Shown piece by piece: positions 53,166 through 63,225 of a stretch of DNA of 64,000 nucleotides. This DNA comes from Liopterus haemorrhoidalis. Lineage: Eukaryota; Arthropoda; Insecta; Coleoptera; Dytiscidae. The translations under genes and the position numbers were made by a program. The notes below the pieces were generated by a model. The model saw only the letters and a program-made list of their open reading frames with translations, made no database searches and had not been told where the DNA came from. Numbering within the stretch: the first letter of the stretch is position 1; each line of letters opens with the position of its first letter. Where the stretch lies: NCBI GenBank assembly GCA_963971575.1, contig OZ020616.1, positions 33,088,306-33,152,305 on the forward strand. Direction: 5' to 3'.

Positions 53166-54925
53166 GTTCGGATTAAATGTTCTGTTAAAGATTTGTTTTT
53201 TACTGTTAGCTGATTGCTTCGTTTAATTTCCGTGTAGGTCTTCCAAGTATTTTTATTTCAGCTTTTGATTAAGATCGACCAAAAAAAGGCTCCGTTTTTG
53301 CACCATTTTGCACAAAATTAATTTTTGCGAAAATAGAAACTGTTAAAATACCTGCACACGTTAACACGGTAGCTGGCACACCAAGTTTCAATCGACGTGG
53401 AACCTGCTGGCCTCTTATAGGAATAGAATAAATCTGAGTTGGCAATGCGCAGGCGTGCAACGTAAGTAGTATGTTCTCACACTGAATGCAAAATAGCCTG
53501 CTAGCATAAATTAGGGTAGGAATTTAAAAGAAAGCGCGCGATGTTTTTGATAAATTTTATATTATAATAAATATCTTGCGATTATTATTACGAAAAATTT
53601 ATTATTTGTTAGTTGTCTTTATTGGGCGTTGCACAAACCTGCAAACCAAAGCAAAAGTCGCCATTGTATTCAAATAATATTTTAATAGTGATCTTTTCTT
53701 GTGTTTCAATATTACTAAATATTGCTTCTGGTTTCTCAGTAACGCATCGGTGGGAACTACTATTTTAAAATATAGTTTTGGAAAGTAGAAAACATTTAAG
53801 AATATATTAAAATGGATTACATCTATGTACTTATATCATAGGAGGCATAACTCACACTGTTAAGTGTCAGAAGATTAGGATTCTTGGATGTTGTACATGC
53901 TTAATGTCGACTAGATTACTTTTACATCAACTCGTTTGTCAGTCTCATTAATCACCACATAGAAATTTATGCATACCAAAAATGTGTTCTACAACAAAGG
54001 TGTAACTCTCTTTTCTACATTTTAAAACGGTGATGCTAAAATAAACGAAAATCTTATTAACATTATGTGGGTAGATTGCAAATTCAAATAAACGCATTAA
54101 AAAAAGAAAGGAGTCATTTATGAATATGAGACAGTTAGCTAAACATCGATAATCGAATCTCACTTAACCCGATGTATGTTAATTTGGATTTGGCGAAGAC
54201 TTAAACGCGTGGAGTGTCAATATTGATTCTGGCCATTAGTTAACTGTCTGACTAAATACAGATATTGATATCCATAGTTTGTCATTAGAACCACTAAATA
54301 TTCATGTGCTTGTTTTGTACATGTTAATGTCTTGCCTATAAATAAATCTAACTTGTCTTAATTATTAACAAACTGAAGATAAATAGTAGTTAGGTTACTG
54401 TTACAAGTATTTAATAAGTTACAAGGCGCCAACTACTGATGTTAACCGTTTAACTGTATAATTCTTATTTGTACAAAAAAAATCTCTTATGTGTACGTGA
54501 TAAGGATCCTTCATTTTTAAATAAGTTCCTCAAGCATCTTCGTTTACTATAGCCAATCTAGTGCTGCTCTTCACCAGTTCTTAACATTTATCTTCTGTAG
54601 GTCCTTACACCCTGACTCATATTAGGGGATTCAAGGAATGTAGATGCAGACATAGATGACCATATACCGGGTGAATTATTTAAGGAGCTACATACATGTT
54701 TCACATATAATATTAATGAAGTGAGTAATTTCATTTGCAACATAGCAAATTATGAAATCAATCTCATATCCATGACAACAGATATGCAATGGTATTTAGA
54801 TAAAATAGTTATTTGACATGATAAAGTTCCTAGACGGCTAAAAAATAGTAAATTAGAAACAATAAATGAATTTTTATTAGTTTGTTTATGTTTACAAACA
54901 AACAAAAATAATAATTTCCTTAGTA
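53166..54925. other. No gene identified (1.8 kb)
   Basis: AT-rich with short frames (53269-53460 and 53948-54163, minus) lacking recognisable features. No element ends noticed. Confidence 0.35.
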
Positions 54926-54929
54926 GCTA

Positions 54930-55310
54930 ACTCCAAAAAATATTTAAAAAAATAATATTTTGTCTTTTTTTATGGATACGATAAGAGTTTTTTGTTGGTT
55001 CTCGTAAATAGGGTCCCTAACTATTGAATGGTATCTAACAAAGGTGTAGCACAAAGAAAAAATAGGAGTAGAAAATTTGCGTGTGCTATGAATTATAAAA
55101 GTAAGCATTTTCAGTGCTGATGAACAAATATTATCTACATGTGTTTTAAATGTTAATTTAGTAACAAACATTACACCCCTAATTCTATTACAACGCTCGA
55201 GTTTGAAACAAGAAATTGAGTAAAAAAAATCTGAATTACTTTTCTGTGTGAATAATAATATTTTGCATTCAGACAGAATAAGTTTAAGTCTGTTATTTCC
55301 TTATTATTTC
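54930..55310 (-). pseudogene. LINE RT thumb fragment (Jockey/CR1-like)
   Basis: Minus strand: CFKLERCNRIRGVMFVTKLT, FKTHVDNICSSALKMLTFII, HSTRKFSTPIFSLCYTFV, DPIYENQQKTL. This is the LGVxFDxKLTFxxHI...A...LGFI.R..R.F ... LY.S.VRP.LEY...IW.P pattern after the RT core, with single-residue losses and one frame change near 55175. Open part 54944-55171. Confidence 0.78.
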
Positions 55311-55755
55311 CTCTGGACCTGTTCGTGCCTTGTTAGAAGTTCATTATTTTTTTATGAGGTTGCTTTATGGCATCTGGGCCATATGATCCACCCACCTGTT
55401 TCCGCAGCATTTGATGGTTGCTATTATATCAAGTCTGTCTATATTACGATGGCCTTCCAGAAAGTAAAAAACATTTGATTATTATTGTAGTGTACATAGT
55501 ACTTTTAATTTAAAATATGAATCATTACGTTTAACAGAATATACGTATAATATTTATGAACAGTTAAAAGACAAGTAGTGTTAGTCCGAGATAGATGAAC
55601 CAATTTTTTTAACATCGAATAACTGTGGAAATTGAAGGGATAAAATCATATAAATGTACAAGATAATAAGTATTCTTTTATTCAGTATTTTGTATCTATA
55701 ACAAAATTTAAATAGCAAATTTATGAGATAAACATAAATTAAATAATGACGTTAC
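55311..55755. other. No gene identified
   Basis: AT-rich. A 76-codon plus-strand frame (55248-55478) is unrecognised. Confidence 0.35.
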
Positions 55756-56420
55756 TGGTCCATCTTACCCTATGCTGTGGGTTAGATGAGTCACTTATAA
55801 AATTGCATGAAGTTCAGATGAACCACCTAAAAAAGACACGCTTGGTGATACCAAAATCTACACATAACGCATTGAATCCAATCTTCTTTCTGCTTCGTAA
55901 ATAAATACTCTTCTCCGCAGCCAGCACAAATATTTTCATTATTTCATACATACTGGAATCGCTATCATTTTATATCACTTGCTCTGAATCAGAAGAAGAA
56001 TCAGTTTCATTTTTCTTTTGCATTTTTTCTGGCCTTCCTTTTGCTTATTTAATTTCTATTCCAGAGTCTTCTTTTTATTATTATTATTATAATTTTTTTT
56101 CTTTCAGAAGTCAATATTTTTGACGGAGTTTAAAATTATAGCAACTTGTCTGCCACGTTTTTTAGCTGATTGTATCCCAAACGTTGATGGAATTGTAGAT
56201 AGTTCATTCAAGAGAGTGTTTGGTGTTGATTTAGGAAAATTTCCAAATTGCAATACGGTAATTTTTCAGCTTAGATTTGTTTCCATGAAATGAATGATTC
56301 CGGCATAATAATGGAATTTCCGTGATTTAAAGAATGCCCTATCTAAGGGCTTTAGATAGTGTGTAATATCATTATTTTTGGCTTAATTACAAATTAGAGC
56401 AAAAGAAATGTGTTAAACCC
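55756..56420 (-). pseudogene. pogo-like transposase C-terminal half with PHD finger, broken
   Basis: Minus strand from high to low coordinates: NNDITHYLKPLDRAFFKSRK (about 56300-56370), which matches the (H)xLQPLDRAFFxPLK block around the last catalytic Asp of pogo/jerky-type DDE transposases; QFGNFPKSTPNTLLNELSTI then PSTFGIQSAKKRG (56150-56260); a Lys/Arg-rich linker with KGRPEKMQKK; an acidic Ser/Asp stretch; and CAGCGEEYLFTKQKEDWIQC then VMCRFWYHQAC (55838-55930), a PHD-type zinc finger. Frame changes occur between blocks, and TTTTTAGG brings a stop after the finger. A PHD-like C-terminus is known from some insect pogo-type transposases. Confidence 0.72.
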
Positions 56421-56591
56421 AACTAATAGAACATTTTTTAAATGGTCCAACTCACCCACAAACCTCGTGGACCATCTCTCTCAAGCATCAAGGAGAGATG
56501 GACCACCATGAAATTACATCAGAAATCACAAACATGCTAAATTTTGAGGTTATATTATAAACATTGAACTTAAACGGTTATATTAAGATTT

Positions 56592-57534
56592 TAATAGGGG
56601 ATAGGCATGATTTTTTTATTTTTTATTATATTCCTCTTGTTGCATATTAACATAAAAAACAGTATTGCATTTTTTTTTTAATTTGAAGGCTTAAAAAAAT
56701 CATAAATGTAAATAGCGCGAGAAAACCACGTGTGGCGTCATACCCTACATAAGTTTACTACGTATAGCCTATCCAGTCTACAGCGTACAGCCTACACAGT
56801 CTGTCGTGAACTTATTTGCTTGTATAACTTTTATAGATTGTGTAAAGATAGTGATTTTAATTAAAATAAAGTTTAATTCTATAAAAACATTTTATACATG
56901 TTTACCGAATTAAATTTTATATTAAAATATATAATCTATATTGCAGTATTTCAATTACGTCTCTAACGTTTTGTAACTTCATGTAAACAATGTAGTAAAA
57001 TTCTGACATCTAAATTACATAAATATTTACATTTTACAGAGTTGCAGCGTTTATATAGTTTACATAAAGTTATAAAATACATAAATGGTTTACTTACAAG
57101 TCTGTTTTTCCATGTATTTCTTCAGCACTGTAGCATTCATTATTTTTTATAGATTCCATGAGCATAAAAGCATCAATGTTGGGTAAATTATCACTCTGAG
57201 CCCTAACAAAATCTTTATCTGCCATTTTAAGAATAAATGCGTGAAAAATTGTTTAAAATCAAATACAAAACTCTCGAACAATACAATATACACATGTAAA
57301 GATTATTTTGTAGTCTGGGAAGTCTAGGGTTTGACGTCATGCTCAGTCGTATTTACTCGGCAACCTTCGCGCTGTGGTCGGTTTATTTCAAATTAACAAT
57401 ATTTTAATTAAAAAATTTGGCTGTAATATTAATTAAAATGTGATTTTTGTTTTGTTAGGTGACAAAACTAACATTAACATATCAAAAAAATGTAGTTTTA
57501 AGGAAATATAAATTTTATGCGTATCCCCTATTAT
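56592..57534. mobile_element. Inverted-repeat element (about 940 bp)
   Basis: AATAGGGGATAGGCATGATT (left) and the complement of AATAGGGGATACGCATAAAA (right), plus an inner inverted pair near GTGTGGCGTCATACCCTA (56732-56749) and TAGGGTTTGACGTCATGC (57327-57344). No clear target duplication. A poly-T/poly-A bias near the ends. No coding capacity recognised. Confidence 0.6.
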
Positions 57535-57868
57535 TGAAAGATCCGATCTACAAAAAAAGTAACAGATGATATAAGATATGAGTGAAAAAATATTTACCTA
57601 TTTTTGTCAGCTGATAAAAATTTTTCGGGAAAATAGTAAAACAGCACAAAAATTATCACGTTCATTAGGTGTCATTTACACAAAATGGCACTGTACGTTA
57701 CATACTAGTACCATCTGGCGAGTATTATTTGAGTTATACGCAGTGGACCAACTCTCCCGGTGGTCCAATCTAACCCGGACTTACCCTAAGTATACAGAGA
57801 TATCAAAAACAAAACTACTTACAAGAGATGATAACATGATTATTTAAATGGTAACTTGTTCACCACTC
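57535..57868. other. No gene; possible transposon end at 57744-57785
   Basis: GTGGACCAACTCTCCCGGTGG (57743-57763) resembles the GTGGACCA/GGTCCA words near 55756-55790 and 56440-56515, so these may be the split ends of the pogo-like element. An 89-codon plus-strand frame is unrecognised. Confidence 0.35.
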
Positions 57869-57879
57869 TACCCCCGCGA

Positions 57880-58395
57880 TTATGATGGAGTACAATATCA
57901 GACTGGTATCTTTTCAGAAATCGTACTTGTCACAACCGAGTTGATTAACTTGAAGTTGGAAAAACTGTTTTCTTGGTGGATGTGCTGTTTCCTGTTGATA
58001 CAGTTATGGCGGTACCGATGACATTATCTGCAATTACATACGCCACTTTGAGTTGATCAATACGAATCGTTTCATCTTGTTCGTTTTTCTTTACGATAAA
58101 TTTTTTGTCTCCTCGTCCGATGACAAAGTTAAGTATGGTTTTTGCAAGATAACTTGTTTTCCTTCATGTCATATAAATACATAGGAAGTTTACATAAATC
58201 CCTTGGAATAAGAATGTGTTTATCTTTGTGACTTGTGATTAGTGAGTTGTAGCAGTTGCAAATTTTTTCAAAGCTGCCTAACGAAATCAACCGGTTCTAA
58301 AGGATCTAATGTTGGATTTTGTGTTGGAAATTCACCACGGAGACGTTGTGAATCTCCATATGCAATTTCAGCAACAGTTGCTCCAATTCAGGGGA
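57880..58395 (-). pseudogene. Ty3/gypsy-type integrase C-terminal fragment
   Basis: Minus strand, several frames: VAEIAYGDSQRLRGEFP (about 58325-58375) matches the ELVYGxPLRLPGEF motif of gypsy integrases. It is followed by LDPLEPVDFVRQL, KNLQLLQLTNHKSQR, SYSKGFM, TSYVFI, EGKQVILQKPYLTL, GRGDKKFIVKKNEQDETIRI and DQLKVAYVIADN (57985-58320), the chromodomain-less C-terminal part that ends in the ...SIDRLKPAY motif. At least five stops or shifts. No LTRs, gag or protease are recognised nearby. Retrotransposon relic. Confidence 0.75.
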
Positions 58396-58535
58396 ATCCT
58401 CAAGAAGTTCAGGGGAACTCTGGATGGTCAGGGACCTCAAGGAGCTGTGTTTATTTTTTTTGACTCTACTCTGAAAGTTCAGGGACCTCAAGGAGTTCGG
58501 TGAAACTCTGGATGATCAGGAACCTCAGGGAGACG
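58385..58535. repeat. Degenerate direct repeats (AACTCTGGATGGTCAGG)
   Basis: GTTCAGGGGAACTCTGGATG at about 58406 recurs as GTTCGGTGAAACTCTGGATG at about 58495, with a partial unit between (58479). Period about 70-90 bp. It begins inside the upstream end of the gypsy integrase relic. Frames over it are not meaningful. Confidence 0.65.
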
Positions 58536-59149
58536 GGCAAAACTAACATCATGTTTTCATATCCTTTGTTTTATTTTGCAGTCATTAAATTCTGAATATT
58601 CCGCGAGGACGTGGCAGGAGCAGGACGGCCGTGTTAGGATAGCAGGTAGTTTTATTTTGAAGTTAAATTTAGATGATGCGGCGAGGACGCGGCAAAATCT
58701 GGACGGCCGACTAGTTCTTGGACGTTCTTTGTAATATATTACGATAGCAACTATAACATGACATATATGTGACAGATTGTAAATAGACGTGGTAATAAAT
58801 GCTTATTTGTGCCTGCATTTCTGTGGTTTTAAACGCTAGAAAGCGTTTATATATATATATATATATTGTGTGATTTAGGAGTATTTGCTTAAAAACGGAA
58901 GCTAATGGAGTATATGTATACATACTTTGTCAAAAGAGAATATAAAATATTCTATAAAATATTTTAATATCTCAGTAGGTAATTATTTTTTGTCTTTCAT
59001 GTTTGTCTTCATTATAAAATAGTGATTCTGTAAATAAGTAGATGAAATATTTTAAAAAATTATAATAAAATATATACCTACCTTATTTTGTTTTAATTAT
59101 CTTACGTTCTTAATTACATTTAGCAATCATCTAGTTATTGGATATAATT
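58536..59149. other. No gene; short direct repeat
   Basis: GCGAGGACGTGGCAGGAGCA (58601) and GCGAGGACGCGGCAAAATCT (58681) form an approximate direct repeat, each followed by GGACGGCCG. A short (TA)n lies at 58847-58866. It might include LTR remnants of the gypsy relic but I cannot show a boundary. Confidence 0.35.
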
Positions 59150-59256
59150 TATTGTATTCTTTTTTTTTTTTTAATAATTATTGGTTGCCTCAGCTACTAG
59201 GGCTATTGGCCACCAGGTTACATAATGGTTTACATGCATATATTTGTACAAATGAG

Positions 59257-59526
59257 TTATTTTAAGTTAAATTTTTGATTTGATGTTGATGTCCTTAAGG
59301 TATTGAATGCTCTGTCTTCTATATCGGTGTTATTGGCTAGCAGGTCCTTTAGAGTTGCTAGTAGGGTATTATTTGCTCTCTGTAGTTGGTACTCTTGGCA
59401 ATCTAGAAGGATGTGTTCTACAGTTAGGCGAGTGTTAGATGTACTGCATTGTGGCGGGTCGGTTCTTTGGAATATATGTACGTGGGTGTACATGGTGTGC
59501 CCAAGTCTCAGTCTTGTTAATATCAC
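59257..59526 (-). pseudogene. LINE ORF2 C-terminal zinc-binding region
   Basis: Frame of 89 codons: MILTRLRLGHTMYTHVHIFQ, DPPQCSTSNTRLTVEHILLD, CQEYQLQRANNTLLATLKDL to the stop at 59257. It matches the LTRLRxGHxxxTHxHxF ... C ... LTVEHILLxC signature at the ORF2 end of I/Jockey-type LINEs. One of the usual paired cysteines is Ser/Thr here (CSTSN). It is fused by deletion to endonuclease sequence upstream. Confidence 0.85.
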
Positions 59527-59639
59527 TTGCTCTCTTCTGTTAGTGCGGGAGGACCATTTACCTACACTATCTTTTATTTGGTGTAAGTGGTTATTTTGGT
59601 TATTTTGAGTTTATGTTTAGTTGTTTTGCATATATTGAG

Positions 59640-59849
59640 TTATCGACTAGGATAGCAACACCTCCGCTGGCTATGTTGGTGTTCTGCCGATCTCTTCTAA
59701 AAACTGTAAAATTGCGTAAATTTACTTACTGTTGGGGTTGTAGACGGGTTTCTTGAATACAGATATAGAGTGCTTTTGTTTGTTTAATTAATTGTTGAAT
59801 CTGGTAGTCGTTTATAAAATCCGTTTGGGTTCCACTGTATAATAGCCAT
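59640..59849 (-). pseudogene. LINE ORF2 endonuclease N-terminus, truncated
   Basis: Starts with ATG at 59847-59849, 29 bp after the ORF1 terminator: MAIIQWNPNGFYKRLPD, then in another frame QLIKQTKALYICIQETRL and IASGGVAILVDNSIYAKQ. QWNxNG and IQETxL are the first conserved blocks of APE-type endonucleases (metal-binding Asn and Glu). A one-base shift separates them. Everything from the middle of the endonuclease through the RT is deleted. Confidence 0.82.
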
Positions 59850-59878
59850 ATTAAATTCTTAGTCATCTTCTTCTTCGT

Positions 59879-61156
59879 CTATTTGTTGCATAATTTTGGT
59901 TTGGAGTCTTGGCTCTTTTGGGGGGCTCTACTCTTCAGTTTGTTTAGTATTTCGAGAAATTCATCTATATCGTCTATATGTTCTTTTACTATGGAAAGGG
60001 GGTCGTTGCTGCCTTGTACATTTTCTACGATGATTTTTAGTGTTTCATATGTTATTTTAAATTCATTATTGGCAAATAAGTACTTTATGGGTTTCAAAAT
60101 TTCTTCGCTTTGATCAGGCGTCAGTTATGGACTAAGTGAGCGTTGTGTGAGTGGTTTAGATTTTTTGGTTCTTCTCGTTTCATTTGTTTCCTTTTGTTCA
60201 TGGCCAGTGATATCTTTGTTTAGGGAATCGTTACTGCTAGCCTCGTGGAGTGGTCTTTTCTGACCAATACTTGATGAGATTTGTTCCTGATTTTTCTCTT
60301 CTGTGGGGACACTAGTATTGATTTCAGTCGATATTTCATTTAAATTGCTTATATGTATAATTTCTTGTAAGTTGTTTATTTGTTTATTTTCCTTTTGTTG
60401 TTGGTTGTTTTCTTCGCTAGTTTTTTCAAGATTATCTTGTGTGCTGTCAGTGTTTTTAATTTGTGGTTGTTCAACTCTATTTTGATTTTGAGGGCAGTTA
60501 TCGGCTAGGTGACCTCTCTGTCTGCAGATAGAACAGGGGACGTCCGCAGCCATATAAACAGTGTATGATGTGTCATCATACACTATTTCCACTCGGCGGG
60601 GGATTGGTACATCTTCTTCAGTTATGTATACTTGGCGACGTGAGGTAAATACATGTTTGTAGTCGTCTCTTTTACATCCAGCGTGCAAGTAATTAATGGG
60701 TGATACCATTTTCAAGCCAAGGTTTGTTATTTCTTGTTCGAGAATTACGTTTGGAAGAAGAGGGCAAACATTTGAAATAATTAACCGTATCGCAGGAGTA
60801 CTGTATCTTCTTAAGTCGACTTTTTGGTTGTTTATGGTAATTTTGTTTTGTTTGTGTTGTTCCATAATTGTATCTACATGTTCCTTTTTTTTAAAGAACA
60901 TATATAGCTTTTTATTTTTTTTGTACGCATGTACTAGGTTGGGGGCGCTTACTATATTTCCTAATAAATACATATATTCTTCCAGGTCGATTTCTTCGTT
61001 TGGGTTGACTACTATTCTTTCTTCTTTTCGTGCTAGTAAATCCTTATTTTTAGCTGCTTTTGCATAGTTCATTTTATTTTGTAGTTGGTTGTTTTGATCG
61101 TTTGAAGGGTTTTGAATTGATGTTGATGGTTTTGATGACGTATTTAGTGCATCCAT
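59879..61156 (-). pseudogene. LINE ORF1, gag-like RNA-binding protein with one in-frame stop
   Basis: The probable start is the ATG at 61154-61156 (KMDALNTSS); an in-frame ATG at 61253-61255 is less likely because the residues between look like 5' UTR. The protein has an Asn/Gln-rich N-terminus, a central RRM-like part (VDLRRYSTPAIRLIISNVCP, VILEQEITNLGLKMVSPINY, HVFTSRRQVYITEEDVPIPR) and a CCHC knuckle CSICRQRGHLADNC (C-x2-C-x4-H-x4-C, about 60505-60550). Then come a Gln/Asn/Glu-rich tail and KKSKPLTQRSLSP before TAA at 60125-60127. The same frame goes on for 82 codons (LTPDQSEEILKPIKYLFANN to KPKLCNK), so the stop is probably a single-base lesion. Full length would be about 425 codons. Packages LINE RNA, by analogy with other ORF1 proteins. 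Confidence 0.85.
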
Positions 61157-61552
61157 TTTGATTTTAAATTCAAATATAAATATTTGATTTATTTTATTTG
61201 AATGCTCATTTTTTTGACTTAATCCGTCAGGTGAGATACCTGACAAAATCTGCAAATGCAGATCTGCCAGGTAGATTGATTATTGCAATTGCTGTATATT
61301 AGATGTCGTTAGATGTTACAGACAAAAAATAAGACATGAAATAAAGACTGGAGATTTATAGGTTAGTTTTTTTATAAATATAAAAGGATGAAGTTTATCA
61401 TGGAAATGGTGTTAGTGATAATGCAAGTATTTATAATGACGAATGTAAGTGAGAAATTAAATATAATATTAAATTTGCCCGTGTATATTGGTGAGTAATA
61501 ATATCACATACTGTTCACTGAAAATCAGGGGCGTCATTTCTATTGTATTCTT

Positions 61553-62216
61553 ATAGTATAATTTTGACACCGGTCTTGAAGTTGAGTTGTACAATATATT
61601 CGCGTTAATTTAATACCAACTATGATTATGTATAATCGTTGTTAATTATTTGTAAATTCGTTGTTAAATTTCATGTTAACATAGTTTGTTTTTAAACTAG
61701 CTGTACAGAAATAATCTCAGGCCAAAAAACAGATTTTTTTTACAAAATAAGTTAATTATTTAAATTTTGTTATAATCCCGAAAATCCCGGGATTTTAAAA
61801 TCTGAATCCCAAAAATCAAACGGGATTCCAGGATTGCAATCCCTATGACCAGGGCTCGGACTTCTTAGGCAAATCTGCACTAACGATATTATTAATGAGA
61901 TGTTCATAGACGTTGAAAAATTCACATCATAATATCAATAAATGGGTACTCGTTGTCTAAAATCATTCCTGTCTTATTAATACAAATGCTACTACATGTT
62001 TTTCCATAATGTGCATTGTTGAATGCAATATCATTGTGAGATGTTATCATTGTTAAGAAATGTTATTAAAGAAAAATATTTCTTTTAATGCCAACGTCAA
62101 ATACATTCAAACCTGTAATATTTTGAACCATTATTTAATCTGTATAAACTTTCCAGTCAACTATTTTTTTTTTCTGAACTGTGAACAGAGCTGAACAATA
62201 ATTCTTATAGGTATTT
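61553..62216. other. No gene; possible hAT subterminal sequence
   Basis: The block 61775-61850 has GGGATT/AATCCC words (CCCGGGATTTTAAAATCTG, GGGATTCCAGGATTGC, AATCCCTATG) like the subterminal repeats of some hAT elements. It may be the left end of the element whose relic transposase lies at 62690-63225. Confidence 0.4.
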
Positions 62217-62228
62217 AGATTTAGAGCA

Positions 62229-62520
62229 AGATAGTAGAGACACGAAGAAAGTTTACGAAGCCAAAGTAACTAAAGGAAGACGCCGAGGAAGACCGAGAAA
62301 GGAGTGGAGTGACGAAATCAAAAGTGCAATAGAGAGAAGAGACATCACCTGGAATGGAGCGAAAAGTAGGACGAAGAATAGGAGTTAATGGAAAAAGCTG
62401 TGGCGCCGTTCTCCCACGAAAGAAGAGAACAAGTACAAGTAGCAATCAAACTCTACATACAAAGCCTGACACCAGTGTTGGTAAAAGGGCTCAACGATTA
62501 AGTAAGTAAGTAAGTAAGTA
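62229..62520 (+). mobile_element. Short LINE 3' end with (TAAG)n tail
   Basis: Bracketed by the 12-bp exact duplication AGATTTAGAGCA (62217-62228 and 62521-62532). Translation gives DTKKVYEAKVTKGRRRGRPR then KEWSDEIKSAIERRDITWNG, the C-terminus of the same LINE family as 17777-18121. The tail is (TAAG)n (62499-62520). Only about 290 bp were copied. Confidence 0.9.
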
Positions 62521-62689
62521 AGATTTAGAGCATATACTTGCAAACACTTCTTGAATCTATCTACTAATATTCACTTTTATACAATAATAGTAATTATAGC
62601 ATTTTTAAAATATATTTCTTTCTGAAAGAAAAACTTGTAGACATTTTTTTTATTATTGCTATTTATTTTTTTATTATTTTGGAAAATAC

Positions 62690-63225
62690 TAAAATGGCTG
62701 AATTAAATTTTTTACAACAGATTTTAACAGAATATGGATTTAGTGATCATTTTCAAGTTATTACCGAAAAACAACTGTATACTTTGTAAAAAATATATAA
62801 TATGCAAAAAAATAAATCATTTAACTTCACACGTCAGTGGAAAGATAAATAGAACTAATGTCGATGGAATCCCGTTCAGCCATGGAATGTTTCAAAGAAT
62901 AAGAATTGTCCTGGTTAATTGCCGAAGCAGTAAAGGCCATAAAAAAAATTAAACAAGTATCTCGTGACTTTGGCTTTTATTTAAATAATAAAATCGACGT
63001 CGTTCTTCAGAGAAATCCAGACCTTCGTATATTAACACAAATTTATTCCGATTGCCCCGATTTTTTAAAACCATATTTTAATCAACATCGAAATTATTTT
63101 TGCAGAGCCCCCGTCATTACTTGTGAAGTCGAAAGAACTTTTTCAAGATTTAAAAATATTCTTATGTCAAGCAGAAATAGTTTTTCTAACGAAAATTTAG
63201 AAAAAGTCATTTATTTTTATTAATA
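62690..63225 (+). pseudogene. hAT transposase, BED-finger N-terminus fused to C-terminus by deletion
   Basis: The first part gives MAELNFLQQILTEYGFSDHF, then in the next frame FKLLPKNNCILCKKYIICKK then INHLTSHVSGKINR (62734-62860), a BED-type C-x2-C ... H-x4-H finger. After about 62900 the frame 62906-63223 gives FGFYLNNKIDVVLQRNPDLR, FLKPYFNQHRNYF and APVITCEVERTFSRFKNILM then SENLEK-like residues, which is the hAT C-terminal dimerisation block (VERxFSxxKxILxxxRxSFxxENLEK). The catalytic middle is absent, so this is a non-autonomous derivative. Family inferred from these two blocks. Confidence 0.8.

Larger units (their letters stand above)
59162..61540 (-). mobile_element. I-like LINE: gag-like ORF1, then internally deleted ORF2
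   Basis: Minus strand. Probable 12-bp duplication TATTGTATTCTT at 59150-59161 and 61541-61552, with an A-tail (T run on the plus strand from 59162). Order: 5' UTR (61157-61540), ORF1 (59879-61156) with one stop, ORF2 endonuclease start (about 59640-59849), then directly the C-terminal cysteine/histidine part (59257-59526) and 3' UTR. The whole RT is missing. This two-ORF plan with a CCHC gag-like ORF1 fits the I/Jockey group. It may have moved by using proteins of an intact relative. Confidence 0.82.

Noticed and set aside
60303..61067. Plus-strand hydrophobic frames (for example 60696-61067)
   Set aside because: Antisense shadows of the minus-strand LINE ORF1.
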